Shown piece by piece: positions 35,905-45,844 of a stretch of DNA of 64,000 nt. The stretch lies in assembly GCA_029959085.1 (NCBI GenBank), contig JARWIR010000001.1, positions 15,987,730 through 16,051,729 of the forward strand, written 5' to 3'. Under the pieces are notes generated by a model, which did no database searches, was not told where the DNA came from, and saw only the letters and a program-made list of their open reading frames with translations. The stretch comes from Nemophila menziesii (lineage: Eukaryota; Streptophyta; Magnoliopsida; Boraginales; Hydrophyllaceae). How positions within the stretch are numbered: position 1 is the stretch's first letter; every line of letters begins with the position of its first letter. The position numbers and the translations under genes were made by a program.

Positions 35905-37533
35905 TCAATTTTTCCCATTATTCTTTCTCTTAGCATGTTCATGTCCAGCCGATGGAAGTGCAGAGAATTCCCGGATTTCGAGCACAGAGTGCAATGATCT
36001 TTGTTTCTCAAAAGTAGGAACAGCAACTATTTTATGCCCACCATCTCCGGTTGCTTTGCTAGTTGTACCAAAGACTCCGACTGTGTTCTTTCCTTTATTG
36101 TGTTTCGCGCCGCTGGTCGAGGATTGACCTCTACTCTGTATACTTTTCCCGCCTTGTACACCCCAGATAATTTCGTCCTCGTCTACTCTTAACGCATCAA
36201 ATCTTGTACTTAACCCTTTTGTACCATTCAACCTTTGTGCCCCTTGTTCCTTTGTTACTCTCTCCTTTCCATATCCCCGATTATTCCTACGAACCGTCAT
36301 CCACTCTCCGTATTTCTCTTGCGGAGTAATAGCCCATCCTACATTCACACCATTCGGAATTTGTACTGTGTTACTTCTTCCATTTGATTCACTATTTCCA
36401 GGCGCGTTAGGAGGGCAAGCTTCTTTGCGATGTCCGAACTTACCACATCCATAACATATGAGGTGAAGCCCTTCATACTCCACCTTACACACATCCGGTC
36501 CGATACGAATCTCAGGTTCAAGTGGTTTACTCAAATCAATTTCAACGACAAGCCTAGCGTAATTACCACGGAGTCTACCTTTTGTTAACGGATCTATTCT
36601 CACGGTTTTTCCTATTTTGTCTCCAATTTTCCGCAAAATTCGTGCCGTATAATTATGCATTCCCACGTTAGAGACTCTAACCCACGCGGTTGTTGTAGTA
36701 ATTGAGTTTGTACTAGCATTAAAAGAAGGATTCCATTCGCGAACAATTAAATAGTGGTCTAATATCATCCACGGCCCACCCGCGATAGCGAAATTAAAAT
36801 CATCTTTTTTCTCGAACTTAACCATATAGTAGCCATAACCCACGTCCACTAGTTCTAGATTACCCGTCGGATTCCATATTTGCCTAAGCTTATTCGAGAG
36901 GTAAGTGAATCCCACTTCCCTTCCTAATAGTCGGATAACCACTGTATTACTCCACAGGCTTATACCTTCTTCAATCTCTTCTCGAGTTCTCAACACTGTC
37001 GGAATAGAGTCCTGTATAGTCACCACATCATCTTTTATTAAATCCTCAAAGTTATTCAGTACCTCATCCCCATCAGTTCGCTTGTCCTTGCTTTCTTCAG
37101 TGTCAATGATCTCTGGGATAACCTTGTTGTTGCTAGTGAGGGATCCTTTCCATCCATGAAGCTTCAATCCCGGGTTAACCACACGTTTTCCATTATCCTC
37201 TCGTACATTGCTGTTTGGCATAACATGCCTGTTCTGATTTCGAGCATTGAAGGAAGTTCGAGTAGCATGGTTATTGCTACCACTGTTGTTATTCGCTTGA
37301 GTCACAGGGAGTGCATTTTCAGTTGTCGGTCTCTGTCTCTTACCTTGTCTCATTGTCTCGACAGCATCAGTAAGAGTAGGGAAATCTTCAACAATAATTG
37401 GCTCTTGATGGTTGTCTCCCATTATGGCGTCGCTTGGAGGCTTGGGAGTAGGCGCATCAGGGTTATCCTTGTTACCACCTTCTTCAGGTGGGGGTTGGGT
37501 TTCCGGCGCTGCCGGCGGCGGTTGCAGGTGCAT
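35905..37533 (-). CDS. LINE B ORF1 protein (RNA-binding, CCHC zinc knuckle)
   Basis: An uninterrupted frame of 542 codons from the first ATG at 37533. A proline-rich N-terminus is followed by the plant L1 ORF1 core (VVIRLLGREVGFTYL, NLELVDVGYGYYMVKF, GPWMILDHYLIVREW, ARLVVEIDLSKPL). The knuckle is CYGCGKFGHRKEAC (C-x2-C-x4-H-x4-C). The C-terminal part is basic and polar. ORF1 proteins bind the element RNA in the retrotransposition particle. Another open frame (36026-35484) overlaps the C-terminal end and continues with acidic, ORF1-like sequence for about 140 codons. A one-base frameshift near 35905-36020 may therefore have shortened ORF1. Confidence 0.85.
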   Translation of the reverse strand: MHLQPPPAAPETQPPPEEGGNKDNPDAPTPKPPSDAIMGDNHQEPIIVEDFPTLTDAVETMRQGKRQRPTTENALPVTQANNNSGSNNHATRTSFNARNQNRHVMPNSNVREDNGKRVVNPGLKLHGWKGSLTSNNKVIPEIIDTEESKDKRTDGDEVLNNFEDLIKDDVVTIQDSIPTVLRTREEIEEGISLWSNTVVIRLLGREVGFTYLSNKLRQIWNPTGNLELVDVGYGYYMVKFEKKDDFNFAIAGGPWMILDHYLIVREWNPSFNASTNSITTTTAWVRVSNVGMHNYTARILRKIGDKIGKTVRIDPLTKGRLRGNYARLVVEIDLSKPLEPEIRIGPDVCKVEYEGLHLICYGCGKFGHRKEACPPNAPGNSESNGRSNTVQIPNGVNVGWAITPQEKYGEWMTVRRNNRGYGKERVTKEQGAQRLNGTKGLSTRFDALRVDEDEIIWGVQGGKSIQSRGQSSTSGAKHNKGKNTVGVFGTTSKATGDGGHKIVAVPTFEKQRSLHSVLEIREFSALPSAGHEHAKRKNNGKN

Positions 37534-37639
37534 GAACGGCGTAGGTTTCTGGTTAGGTATTTTTAGGGTTCCGAAAATTTTGGAGCGTTTTTTTTTTTCT
37601 TAATTCAATTTTTTTCAATCTATTAATATTATTATGCTT

Positions 37640-37654
37640 AATCGTATGGATATC
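37640..37654. other. Right 15-bp target duplication of LINE B
   Basis: AATCGTATGGATATC, identical to 31187-31201. Confidence 0.95.
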
Positions 37655-38585
37655 TTGAACAAAAATAAAAGTTTTGAGTAATGTCATATTTATCATAAGG
37701 TTAATATTTATATAAACAAGTGAGTAAGAAAAGAAACATAGTCGCATAGTTGAGTTTATACATTATACAAACCCTATGATTATTTATGGTATGCTATCGC
37801 CCTAAAAATAGAGGTTGGACCACACTTAAATATATTTTAAACACTTTAATATAATTGTATTGGCCATTCGCCTATAATGTATTAAATAAAAGTTTTCTTT
37901 CCTAATTTTGTTTGTAAAGACCATCTCTTTTCTTTTAATATTATTTCTTTAAGTGAATAATATTATTTTATCACTTGATTTGTAAAGAGACTAATCTTAA
38001 TTATTATACATATTAAATTTTTCGGTCCAAATACTCCAACCCCTAATGGCCAAATTTTTTACGCTTTTCGGTCCATAGATGGGTCCTTAGTCTGGTCTTG
38101 TTCGTCCGACATGCGTTAGTCCATTTATGATCCATTTTCATGTGACGATTATATGTGCGCAATAGGCTTTAAGATTATTTACTTGTAGACCATCTGATAA
38201 TACGTTAGTTCCTCTACCCAATTCCAAGAGTGTTTTAGGAGTTAGGATTGAACCCCATTGTTATTAACAATCTACACAACTTAATTCAAAAATCACGTCA
38301 CATAAAGTCACACTTTTGTTACTGTTGCATACTTAAGTTTGTGTTTTATGGTTGCATATGTGAATTTGCAGGATGTGGATCCAGAATATAACCTTTTTGC
38401 TACCATTGTGGAGTCTGGACATTATTATGCTTCTATTAAGGTCTTGTTACTTTGGGTATTCTTTATATATTTCTAATTTATCAACAAGACTATGTCTATG
38501 TCTTAATGGCACGACAGCTACAGGTGTCTATCAGATCTTCTTCCTTACATCTAATAAGACTGCAATTACTTATGGAGATGTTTTT
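37655..38585. other. Intergenic; one exon-like segment
   Basis: Mostly AT-rich without genes. At 38372-38441 a segment bounded by TTTGCAG and by AAG/GTCTTG reads DVDPEYNLFATIVESGHYYA in one frame. It looks like a stray exon of a host gene, but I do not recognise it and no partner exons are visible. A GGATTGAACCCC near 38248 is B-box-like but has no matching A-box. Confidence 0.3.
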
Positions 38586-39601
38586 GTTGTTAGAACTTGG
38601 TGGTTGCAAAAGTGTAATAATATAACAGATAAATAAAGATAATAAAGGAGCACATACACCTCAACACTACGAGAAACTCCCTGCATGTGCACAAATCGTT
38701 TACAAGTTATAGTTAATAAGTAAGATTCGTTCTCAGAGAATTATCGGTTAGCTCAGACTCGTCTTTAGATGAGGAAGCGTAGTAGAGACCACTTGTTAAA
38801 GCTAAAAGATAAAATAAAAAGATAATATGTTTTGGTTTTCAAAGAAGGAATATCAAAGCAATAATTAAACTGATGCAAATAAATAAATAAGTGAATGGAT
38901 ATGAGAATATGACTTAGGTCTGCTAGTATGAACCTATCTTTCTAAATCATTATGCTAATTATAGGGGTGATTTGAGCAAATATAAATAGTCGGGATTCTA
39001 TAATCCTTCTAACTCCCACCAGGGTAGCTTAGAAGGCAACCTCAACACTACCAAGGGACTTGGGTAAGGGGGCTTTGCACAGAGATCGGTGATTAAATCT
39101 AACCCTATTGACTATCTAGTTAGGCAAGCCCGTCAGGATCAATACCACACATTAGACAATTAAGTGTTGTTGTCTATAATTGAATCCCCATCTAGGGTGA
39201 CAATTCAACTACTTAGGACAGTCCTAAGATTGGCTAGATCTAGGGTTGGGATAAGTCAAACAAAATATACAGATATATAATTAAGCTCAATCAATTAACT
39301 GTCACTTTCCCTGAAAATAGAAATAGAATTCAAGGATTATACATAGTATACGCCCAAGCTATGGGAAAATTAGTTCATAATTAAAGAAATATAACTAAAG
39401 ATAATACATCTTACAAACATGTTTAAGCCAAGAATCTAAGATAGAGTACCCTAGTGGTAGAGTAGAAGGATGGAGAAGAGGAGTTTGTGACTCTCGAGCT
39501 TATTGTCTTCCTCTACAAGTCAACTTGTTTCTCTAGATGATCTCTAAGTGTAACTATTATTAGGGACTGAGCAAGGACATATTTTTAAAAGGTAAGTAGT
39601 C

Positions 39602-39652
<51 letters not shown>

Positions 39653-40207
39653 CGAAATGTAGGTCATGTGCCAAGTTTTGGAGTCCTAATCCATCTCAAA
39701 CTCGTTTTCATTAATAATATGACTAGTTGACCATTACAGTTTGTAAGAATCATAACTCCTTCGTTACAGATCCAAATTCAGTGATCTTGGTATCAAAGGG
39801 AACGGAATTCAAAGACCTTTATGGATATAAAAGGGATCCTTTAAATCCTTGTCTACTTTATGCAGCATTGAAAATATTACACGTCGTTACAGCTGGAGAG
39901 CAACTTTTGGCAGCTTTTGCACTCTCCTAAAACCAGATTCTTTTCTTTTAACTCTCGAATTTGCCTTGAATATTCTTTCCTTGACTCCTTAATATTTATT
40001 TGGAATCTAATATCATCATTGTACCTAAGAGTTTCACATTTAACACACAAATTATACTAAAAATGCTCTAAACGTAACAAACTTCCAAAACAATGCAAGT
40101 ATTGAGAAGCGAACATTTAATAGAGAAAACCCCCTCAGATAGGCGCATAATACACATAAAATGATGTATCTTGAATAGATTAATTCATCACAAATATGGA
40201 GACATTA
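38586..40207 (-). mobile_element. LTR of the Tat/Athila-like family B (solo type)
   Basis: It follows the LTR at 10093-11599 block by block. It starts TTGTTAGAAC, then 'ACAAATCGTTTACAAGT.ATAGTTAATAAGTAAG', 'GGGATTCTATAATCC', 'TCCCACCAGGGTAGCTTAG', 'GGACTTGGGTAAGG', and ends 'TTCATCACAAATATGGAGACATTA'. No primer binding site or internal region is attached on either side. Flanking bases show no convincing duplication. A (TA)n run is embedded at 39603-39648. Confidence 0.65.
39603..39648. repeat. (TA)n microsatellite
   Basis: About 23 TA units inside the LTR. Confidence 0.95.
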
Positions 40208-40693
40208 AACTTTAAACGACGTTAGACAAAAGTGATTTCTGAGAGACAATCCACAATTTTTTATGTTTTATGTCTTAGTTTTTGTTTTAGATTAGTTGTC
40301 TCAGTATTTTTTCCGAGTACTCAATACTTTTTTCGAGTACTAGGTACTCATTTTGAGTACTCAGTGATTTTTTTTGGTGATGATCGCCGGTAACCGGTGA
40401 GTTGTGATCGAAGTTGGATAGTAGTGATACTCAGTGAGTTGATATTCATTGCATTGACATTCAATGAAGAAGGAGAAAAAAATGATATTAGAGGAGAGAG
40501 AATAATAATAATAATAATAATGGAAAAGAAAAAAATATTTTTGTTTTATATATATATATATATTAAGTAATTACAAGGTTTTAGAGTTTCTTTGGAAAAA
40601 AGTAGATTAGGAGTTATCTCTTTAGAACACAGAGATGATCTCCAATACTATATGTAATTCATCTTAATAATAAGTAATACAATTTATATTAAT
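40208..40693. other. AT-rich intergenic DNA with GAGTACT repeats
   Basis: Between 40310 and 40372 'TTTTTCCGAGTACTCAA' type words recur four times, and an (AAT)n run lies at 40503-40522. A TACTCAGTGA phrase resembles the minisatellite at 54360-54765 read in reverse. No gene seen. Confidence 0.45.
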
Positions 40694-40711
40694 ATTACTC
40701 TTGACTTTAAT
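40694..40711. other. Left 18-bp target duplication of LINE C
   Basis: ATTACTCTTGACTTTAAT, identical to 41789-41806. Confidence 0.9.
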
Positions 40712-41788
40712 GCAGTGAATCAGATATTTGTGAATGGTGTAAAAATAAAACGGAAACTATTGAACATATTCTTATCAAGTGCCTGATTAGTATGGGAGTT
40801 TGGGCCAACTCGCAATTACAATGCAAGACTAATATGAATTTCAACGGTAAGATTAGTGATTGGATTAAATTGATTATCGAAAACTACACCAAAAATGGCT
40901 GGAACAATGAATTGGTTACCGCAACCGTCTATGTTACCCTATGGAACATTTGTAAAGCGCACATGAAGGGCTTTTTCGAAAAAAAATTAATGGAGTATTT
41001 GAAAAATTAACAAGTCAAAAGATTTCATAAAAACATTATTCGGAGAAGAGCTTTCAATAATTTTAAACAATCCTAAAAGGGGTAGCCAATATAATCCTGA
41101 AAGATGATGCGCAGATAATATGCCTTAATGAATCGTCTTTCACTAACAGCTGAGAAACGGCAAGTATGACATCAATTGCAATCAACGATAAGGGGGAAGC
41201 CAAACACAAAATTACTAAAAAGGGTTGGGTGAATAGTGCATCTGAAGGAGAAATTTGGGCCATGAAATCTACACCAAATCTCAATATTCAGAATGGTTCT
41301 TTCTATTTTGACAACCTTGAAATTACTCAAGGTATTAATATAAAAATGGGAATAAACTAGAGAATCCAACTAGTGGCTACAGAAGTCTGGAGATGGATGG
41401 AGAAATTCCCGAATTGAAAAGTCAACCACGTTAAAAAAAACTTTAACAGGATGACATATAAACTAGCTAAATGCGCAAGACACAATGTTGATTACTCGAA
41501 GTCATGTCCTAGCAACTCGATCATAGAATTCTATAATAGTCTTTGTTTACTTTGTAGGAATAGAGATATAAGTTAAAAATTTACACATGATGGTTACTCT
41601 TTTTGAATAATGATATATACCACGTAAAATCATACCACCCAAGTATACCACCTATGATGTGGCGTGAATTGGTTAGCTATAAATTGTTAATTTATTTATT
41701 TACTTGATCTGATTAATAATTTATTTTCAATCAGTTCATGCCAAGTCATGGGTGGTAATTAGATGATATATATTACTCAAAAAGAAAA
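40712..41788 (+). mobile_element. LINE C, 5'-truncated L1 copy (zf-RVT and RNase H only)
   Basis: The plus-strand reading begins within the zf-RVT (CEWCKNKTETIEHILIKC, from 40731). It passes LWNICKAHMKGFF and ends in a broken RNase H (WRWMEKFPN, RMTYKLAKCARHNVDY). It is flanked by an exact 18-bp direct repeat, the signature of target-primed reverse transcription with 5' truncation. A MITE interrupts the tail at 41605-41778. The domain sequence is closer in wording to LINE A than to LINE B. Confidence 0.88.
41605..41778. mobile_element. MITE, second copy of the 25793-25962 family, inside LINE C
   Basis: It starts GAATAATGATATATACCAC, contains GATGTGGCGTGAATTGGTTAGCTA, and ends GATGATATATATTACTC. 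It corresponds to the copy at 25793-25962 with more divergence between arms. A clean 9-bp duplication is not seen. It sits between the last LINE C coding sequence and the A-rich end, so it landed in the LINE tail after that insertion. Confidence 0.8.
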
Positions 41789-41806
41789 ATTACTCTTGAC
41801 TTTAAT
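41789..41806. other. Right 18-bp target duplication of LINE C
   Basis: ATTACTCTTGACTTTAAT, identical to 40694-40711. Confidence 0.9.
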
Positions 41807-41895
41807 ACAAAGTAATTGCTTAGGAAAGAAAAAGAGTTTAATCATTTGTAACTCATTTTTCACTCGAACGCGCCTTACAGATAAATTTGGAGAAT

Positions 41896-43371
41896 TCAGG
41901 CACTAGAGCATGACTTCCTAGCAGGAAGAATTACATTATTATCCAGTGATCCTTTTCGAAAGAATTTATGTAGATGCTTCTCTTTCCCATGATCTGAAAT
42001 CTCCTTCAAAATCTGATCACTTCCATGATCAACCCATTTCTTGAGCTTTGCTAGTAATGTCCTTCTTTTTGAATGATGGTGGCCACCAGTTGGGAATCCT
42101 AATCCTAAGCATGAGCGTGGATTACCAAGTTCTAAGCTGGAAGTACTACCTAGTTCATTATCTGATCCATAATGCAACTCTTGATGATTTTTAATTTCAT
42201 CTTTTTCTTGATTACTTCTCATTAATTGATGCCTTAAGCATGCATGGCTCCACCTCAAGAAAACCAGTTCCTTTTTTTCAGATGCACGATCCTTTTGAAC
42301 TTGCTCCAGTTCATAAGCTAGCTTATTGTAATCATCTATGATTACAACTTCTGAATCATTCTGCAAAAGTGTACATATAAACATTTAAGGTATGGAAAAA
42401 ATAAGTTTAGGTAATAGAAAATTAAGTATCATAGTTTGATTAACGCTTTATCTGAACATTGTGTGGATCTACAATATGAATTATACATTAGAAATAGGTT
42501 ATCCTTTGACTATGTTCAATTGCTCTAGCTGGATGAAGGTTAGTGCTAAAATAGATGATAAAAAAATGAGTTATAAATTTCAAACCTTTAATAAAGCTGA
42601 CTTTTCTGCCAAGTTAATTTGATTTAAAAGCTCATGATTTTCACTCTGCAATTGCTCTATTTTCATTTTCAGCTTCTTGAGTTCATTCTCTGCTGTGCTG
42701 ATAACATCCCCTTTTCGTTTTAGCTCTTCATGATTTCTTGAATTCTCTTCTTCTTTAACTTCAATCAACAAATTCTTTTCCTTTAAAAGCTTCTTAACCC
42801 TCTTATGAAGCAACCGATTTTCTGATCTTGAAAGTTGAAGAACCTCAGTAATTTTCATATAATCTAACACCATGTTATTAATCCTGTTACTATCTGCCTC
42901 CATTGATGAAACTTCCTTTTCCAAGAATTCGATGCTTATGATCTCCATGAACAACTTGTTCTGAACCTCCATTATCATCACTTCTCTCTCTTTCAGTTCA
43001 TAATAATGAATGAATCGTGTTTCTTGCTCATATACCTGTTCTTGAATGTCTTTTATTCGAATTCTCATGCTCGATATTTCTTCTTCTACTTCGGGTTCAA
43101 CTCGAATATGATCAACTTCTTTAAAAGATGTTGGTGCTGAATCAACTCTATGACACGGCGCCTTTTCTATAGGTTGACTGGGAAATTCAAGCGAGTCATG
43201 AGACTCATCATTATGTATCTGATTAGAATCAGATGATGAAGGTCTGGGAAATGATACTTTCTTGATAAGCATCTTAGCAAAAATGAAACTTGCCACTGAA
43301 ATGGCTAGAGGGATTCCAGCTTTGAGAAGCGCTGGCTTCATAGTTTCCATCTTTGTGTTTGCATTTTCCAT
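41896..43371 (-). CDS. CHUP1-like coiled-coil protein, two exons
   Basis: Exon 1 (43371-42586) and exon 2 (42360-41896) are joined by a GT-AG intron in phase 0, giving 416 residues. The start is the first ATG; the frame upstream to 43425 has only GTG. An N-terminal hydrophobic anchor (AGIPLAISVASFIFAKMLI) is followed by a long coiled coil (about residues 95-290) rich in Glu/Lys heptads. Exon 2 holds the CHUP1-type signature ELVFLRWSHACLRHQL, where CHUP1 itself has ELVYLRWVNACLRYEL, and a basic C-terminus. CHUP1 anchors chloroplasts to actin at the outer envelope. This protein lacks the proline-rich part and the large C-terminal domain of CHUP1, so it is a short family member whose exact role is unknown. 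Confidence 0.85.
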
Positions 43372-44128
43372 CTTTGTATTAGATTGATTGTTTATTTTTG
43401 TTTGTAAAATTGTGAAAATATCCACTAATCTATAAGGGAGACGAAGTATGATAATTTGTTCCGACCAACCCTAGCTACGAGGAATGCTTCTTTCATTGAG
43501 ATCATATGGTTTTATTACCATTTAGAACTTAAGCTTAGCTTAGTTACCTTGCCTTTGTGTTTTAGTGTTCTTGCTTTAAGCTTTCGTTTTGTTTAGAGAA
43601 ATAATGGGTGGTTGCACATGTTGCTTTTTGACAACGCAATATGCGCGCATCGTGAGATAGTGTTTCTAAAGCTTTTTGGAATCTAATTCTCCTTTATATA
43701 TTGTTATGTAAATGCTCTAAACGATTAAATCGTTTTCCAGAAGCCATGCATGCATGTGGTAATTATTAATACTAGAATCCTATTACAATATGTAGTGCTA
43801 TGTTGTGTGGCTTAGCATTGGCCAAAATCAAAAAACTTACTTTCATTTCTCAAAAGTTTATTTTTTTTCCTTTTTGGGTTGTCTCAAAAGTTGTTCCTTT
43901 TTCTCAAGGTTTTCTCACACTTTTTTCTTTTTTTTATACCATGGACATTGAAAAACCTTGAAATTAAAACTCTACTAATTCTAAGTTTAATCTACACATG
44001 TAAGTTTAATATCATTTTTTACTCTTCAATCCACATTTACTCATATTAAAAATCTTCATAATTTATTTGATGATTTGTATATATCAAGCTCGAACTCGTT
44101 TGTGAGCTTCCCGTACGTACGTGATCGT
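43372..44128. other. 5' flank of the CHUP1-like gene
   Basis: AT-rich, no other gene. A TATA-like ATATATAAAGG (minus strand) near 43692-43702 could be the core promoter about 320 bp before the ATG. Confidence 0.4.
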
Positions 44129-44700
44129 CAGTGGCGGACTTATGTGGGCCTCAAAGAGTTCAAGCCCACCCGAATCCAATTTTTTTGAAAATGTAAGTGT
44201 AATTTTTTCCGAAAAATAAGTAGCTCACTTGAGTATTAAGTAATATTTAGTGTTCAAAGCAAACGAATAGTTTTATAAGTCTAGTAGTAAGCCAAAGGTA
44301 TAAGTTGTTGAACAATCTAGGTTTAAGTCTTGGTGTAAGTAATTTGTTTATAGTTCAAAACTAAAGTTAGGTATTTTTTTCTAAAAGATATATGCAGGTA
44401 ATTTTTGAACTAAAATAATTTTTAAGGTGAAGAAAGTGAAATCAACTAATCCCTACTCTTCCCATAATAAAAAAAAAAATTGCAAAAGCATCCGAGTCAT
44501 GCAGGTGAAACTCGACTTTTGACTTTCTTTTGTTGAAGGTGCACGAGAAGTTGATATATCAGAGGCAATGCTTCATCTGGAGAGAAGCAACGTTCCTGGT
44601 CCAAGTCAAAAAAATTTAGCTTTCTTCCATGTCCATTTTCTAGTGTTAGGAATATTGCCTTTTTACACGAGTAACCAAGAAAGATGGGGATGATGAGATT
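44129..44700 (+). mobile_element. Possible hAT (Tip100-like) 5' end fragment
   Basis: CAGTGGCGGACTTATGTGGGCC at 44129 has the CAGTGGCGGA start known from Tip100-like hAT terminal repeats. It is followed by 'AGTTCAAGCCCACCC'. No matching right end is visible. Confidence 0.35.
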
Positions 44701-44859
44701 TACAAGTGGTTAGAGGATATGAATCAACCAAATACCATCTAAAATCAACTAATGATTATATTGATATGGATGAGCCAATGGATTATAGATAGATGTTAAT
44801 TACCATATTGTAAACAAAATTCCTTATATCTTAAAATTGTGTACAACATTGATGTGTGG

Positions 44860-45010
44860 TAGCGGAGAGCACGGGTTGGTTTTATCCGGTTTTGAGGCTA
44901 AGGTTAACCAAGGGTAATATGTTTTGGTTTAAGGAAACTCTTAGATAACCCAAGGGTAGGGTAAAAAAAGCTTACCCTCAGGTTAATTTGGGTTACCCTT
45001 CGGTTTACCC
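44860..45010. mobile_element. hAT-like terminal region with TACCC/GGGTA repeats
   Basis: TAGCGGAGAGCACGGGTTGG resembles the inverted right end at 50974, which reads TAGGGGTGAGCACGGGCCGG on the minus strand. It is followed by repeated GGGTAA and TTACCC words (44900-45005), as in hAT subterminal regions. It probably is the 3' end of the element that encoded the transposase at 45845-47830. Its partner end was not found. Confidence 0.5.
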
Positions 45011-45844
45011 TTGTTAGTCAACATTAGTCAAACTTTGTTAACACATGAAAAAGTTAAAGAAAATGACAAAGACTTGAAAAAGATGATAAATTAAACTTCT
45101 AAAGATGAAAGTTACAATTTAGACATTCCAACCAAGAAGTTATGAATTGAATAGTTCAAAATAAGTACAATCTTAATATATTGCATAACTTCAACAGAAA
45201 ACAAAATTTAGTTTAAACTTCAAAAGCCATCAAAAACTAGGTTGATCGGGGACTTGTAGTCGTCTCCGGTGCTTGTTAACCTTTTCAACCCTATATATTC
45301 TCATTGGCACAAAAAAGATGTTAATTACATAAGTTCATAAGATATTAAAAAGGTTTATGACTTAGAATACTCAGATTCATCATAATCCCAAAAGTTTATT
45401 GTTTCATGGACTGGTTTACAAAATAAGGGACTGGTTTGCAAAGTTTAAAGGACTGAAATACAAAAAAAACCAAGACGTGTTACTTATGTTTTATATGATC
45501 ATAGGCTTCAGGTTTAACATCATTAGCCTCAGAGGGAAGTTGATATTACAAAAGGAGACTCCTAGAAAAACATTTTAATAATATATGTGTTCTGAACAAG
45601 GAGGCAACTACTATAGGCTACCAAAAACCCTGTTATGTAACACAAATATGTTTTCAAATTTCTTACCGAGATTTCTCGGTCATTTCCTTTATAATTCATC
45701 AAACAGTTTGGGACTATCTTATCGAATTCACATTGCAAGTTCTTATTATAAATAAAAAGTGTTAGTGAATCAGTAATTAAGTAAAAGAATAAATTTAATA
45801 TATATTTGAAGTAAAACGTACCAAACTCGGTCTCAATTTCCTCG

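Larger units (their letters stand above)
31202..37639 (-). mobile_element. LINE B, full-length L1-type retrotransposon with exact target duplication
   Basis: The 6438-bp unit has a poly(A) tail (T13 at 31202-31214 on the plus strand) and is flanked by an exact 15-bp repeat. It carries ORF1 (CCHC) and ORF2 (endonuclease, reverse transcriptase, zf-RVT, RNase H) in order on the minus strand. Both ORFs are almost uninterrupted and the duplication is unmutated, so the insertion is recent compared with LINE A. Confidence 0.97.

Noticed and set aside
37156..37566. 136-codon plus-strand frame opposite LINE B ORF1
   Set aside because: Shadow of the proline-rich ORF1 N-terminus.
38586..40207. Target duplication around the family B LTR
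   Set aside because: The bases on the two sides do not match at any plausible end position.
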